Assembly (NCBI GenBank): GCA_041493035.1
Contig: JBGPYB010000111.1
Coordinates: forward strand, 1-16,057
Origin: JBGPYB01 sp041493035
GTDB taxonomy: Bacteria; Acidobacteriota; Vicinamibacteria; Fen-336
Reading direction: 5' to 3'
Length of the DNA stretch: 16,057 nucleotides
The notes under the pieces are model-generated. The model was not told the origin of the DNA. It saw nothing but the letters and a program-made list of their open reading frames with translations, and searched no databases. Shown piece by piece: positions 14,523-16,057 of the stretch (positions within the stretch are counted from its first letter, which is position 1; every line of letters begins with the position of its first letter). Position numbers and translations under genes: made by a program.

Positions 14523-16057
14523 CTACGGGCTACTTCCGGCGCCCTGCACGTTTTCGAGGGCCATCGGAGGCGCCGCCTCCGGCCCGGGCCCGTCCATGGT
14601 GAAGAGCGTCTTGCCCTGCGACGAAGCGCCGCCTTGCTTCAGGAGAACGCGCACCTCGTACCGCCCCGAAGCTAGCCCGTCCACGGGGAGCTTGGCCAGG
14701 TAGGGAATCCGCCCCGACCCGTCCGGCGCGGGCAGCTCGAGCAGCGACTGGGTGACGAGCGTCCCGTCCCGCACCAGCTCCACCAGCAGCTCGGGCCGCG
14801 GCTCCGGGTGCCGCGAGTAGGCCACGAGGAACAGCGAGAGCGGCTCGGTCCCATTGAGATGCGGCTCGGTCAGGAAGGGGACGAGGCGGCTTTCCCCGAT
14901 CCGGAACGGGTCTTCCGTCGCGAGCGCGCCCTTCGGCACCGTCTCCCTGCGCTTCACGATGGCCAGGTCGGACAGGCTCACCCGTGTGATGGATGGCGCG
15001 ACCACCAGCGGAGAGCGCCGGACGCTCCGCCTCTTTCCGAGCTGGTCCACGACCGCCGTCTCGAGGGTGTACCGGCCCGGCGCGACACGGAAGGAGCGGG
15101 TGAAGACGGCGTTGCCCTGCTTCAGTGCGTCCCGCCGCTGGCGCGGGAGGAAGACCGGGGAGTCTTCGCTGAACCTCTCGATCACCGCCCCCGATACGTC
15201 TCGGAGGACGGTGATGATGGAAAAGTGCGCCCGATCGACACCGCCGCGGTCGTCGGCCTCGAACTGGATGCCGGCGAGCGGAACCTCCAGGACCGCGGTG
15301 TAGCGCACGTCTGCGGCCTCTGGCCCGAACCGGAAGACCCGGTCCCGGAAGGGAAACTCGGCGGGCGCGGGCTCCGCGCGGAGTGCGCGCAGGAGATCCA
15401 CCTCGTAGGCGAAGCGAGCGGAGCCCTCCTCGGGAGGGATGGCGAAGTACCCGCTGCGGGTCTGCACGGTGACGCCCGGGCGGCTCACTCGGACCTCCAG
15501 GCGGCGGAACTTCCCGTCGTATTCCCTACGCGCGGGCTCGTAAACGACCTCGTAATACCCGCGCAGGTCGCCGACCGCGCGCTCGATGCCCTTGCGCACG
15601 TCGTTGCTGTTGGCGATGAGCAGGCCGCCGGTCCCCACCGCGAGGTCGGCCAGGGCCCCCTGGGTGTCCATGCGGAGGGCGGCGAGGGCGTTCTCGCTGA
15701 CCTTCACCTGCTCCTTGGTCACGGAGCCCACGCCACCGCTCGTCATCTCGCGCTGGTGAGCAAGCTGCACCTCGCCCAGCGTGTCGGCCGTGGCTTCGAG
15801 GGGCCGCGTCTCACCGAGACCCCGGGTGTCGACGGCGTAAACGCTGACGTTGGCCCGGTTCGCTTCGCTGATCGCCCCGAGCAGCACGTGTTCGAGCTGA
15901 GGCGGCACCTGGAGGCCGTCGGCGAAATAGAGGATGGTCTTGCGGCCGGCCAGGCGCTGCTGCTGGCGAGCGAGAGCCAGGATCGCGTAGAGCGAGCTGT
16001 GGCCCTGTTGCTCGCGCTGCAAGCTCTCGGTCATCCGCAGGGCATCGATAGCCATGC
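14523..16057 (-). CDS. VWFA-related Acidobacterial-domain protein (copy C), 5' end outside window
   Basis: The frame is open from the window edge to TAG at 14523-14525, giving 511 residues. It aligns along its length with copy A from about residue 226 of that protein: LRMTESLQREQQG against LRMSSTLQRQQLG, then GRKTILYFADGLQVPP, ISEANRANVSVYAVDTRGL, GGLLIANSNDVRKG, YYEVVYEP, VERFSED-like IERFSEDSP, APGRYTLE and SGRYEVRVLL. The signal peptide, N-terminal strands and the MIDAS-like position therefore lie beyond the edge. The ATG at 16055 is an internal Met, not the start. The C-terminus carries a short extra tail (PGPEAAPPMALENVQG) not seen in copy A. It probably heads an operon with the TPR gene. 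Confidence 0.88.
   Translation of the reverse strand, partial: MAIDALRMTESLQREQQGHSSLYAILALARQQQRLAGRKTILYFADGLQVPPQLEHVLLGAISEANRANVSVYAVDTRGLGETRPLEATADTLGEVQLAHQREMTSGGVGSVTKEQVKVSENALAALRMDTQGALADLAVGTGGLLIANSNDVRKGIERAVGDLRGYYEVVYEPARREYDGKFRRLEVRVSRPGVTVQTRSGYFAIPPEEGSARFAYEVDLLRALRAEPAPAEFPFRDRVFRFGPEAADVRYTAVLEVPLAGIQFEADDRGGVDRAHFSIITVLRDVSGAVIERFSEDSPVFLPRQRRDALKQGNAVFTRSFRVAPGRYTLETAVVDQLGKRRSVRRSPLVVAPSITRVSLSDLAIVKRRETVPKGALATEDPFRIGESRLVPFLTEPHLNGTEPLSLFLVAYSRHPEPRPELLVELVRDGTLVTQSLLELPAPDGSGRIPYLAKLPVDGLASGRYEVRVLLKQGGASSQGKTLFTMDGPGPEAAPPMALENVQGAGSSP

Overview
This is a GC-rich window whose gene content points to an Acidobacteriota-like genome. Three of its genes carry the VWFA-related domain known chiefly from Acidobacteria, next to a long FG-GAP/UnbV (ASPIC) secreted protein of the kind expanded in that phylum. 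Codon third positions are strongly G/C. I see no tRNA, rRNA, CRISPR array or insertion sequence.

Left part (1-4870), sugar metabolism. The window opens inside galT and continues into galK on the + strand, joined by a 4-base GTGA overlap; together these make the Leloir steps from galactose to UDP-galactose. On the opposite strand lie a secreted two-repeat protein resembling NIPSNAP-type dimeric alpha/beta barrels (1694-2569) and a secreted GH29 alpha-L-fucosidase (2722-4047). Divergent from the fucosidase, 43 bases away, is an inositol-monophosphatase-family phosphatase that looks most like HisN-type histidinol phosphatase (4091-4870).

Middle (4867-6467), minus strand. A SAM-dependent methyltransferase with a signal-peptide-like N-terminus overlaps, through GTGA, a sugar-binding-protein-like gene that has no signal peptide. 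The latter converges on the phosphatase with a 4-base stop-stop overlap.

Right part (6573-16057), exported proteins. On the + strand: a seven-calcium-loop FG-GAP/UnbV protein, then two VWFA-family proteins in tandem. Then comes a 59-codon remnant of a VapC-like PIN-domain toxin, too short to be a working enzyme. On the minus strand: a third VWFA protein, cut by the window end and closely similar to the first, which runs into a secreted protein with a carboxypeptidase-regulatory-like domain and TPR repeats.

Regulation. Two close-to-consensus sigma70 promoters share one pattern: TTGACC-N17-TAGGCT before the first VWFA gene and TTGACG-N16-TAGACT (minus strand) before the two-repeat gene. Four + strand genes have a -10-like TANNNT box only 5-7 bases before a GTG start and no Shine-Dalgarno sequence, which suggests leaderless mRNAs. 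The minus-strand ATG genes for the fucosidase, two-repeat and TPR proteins have clear Shine-Dalgarno sites.
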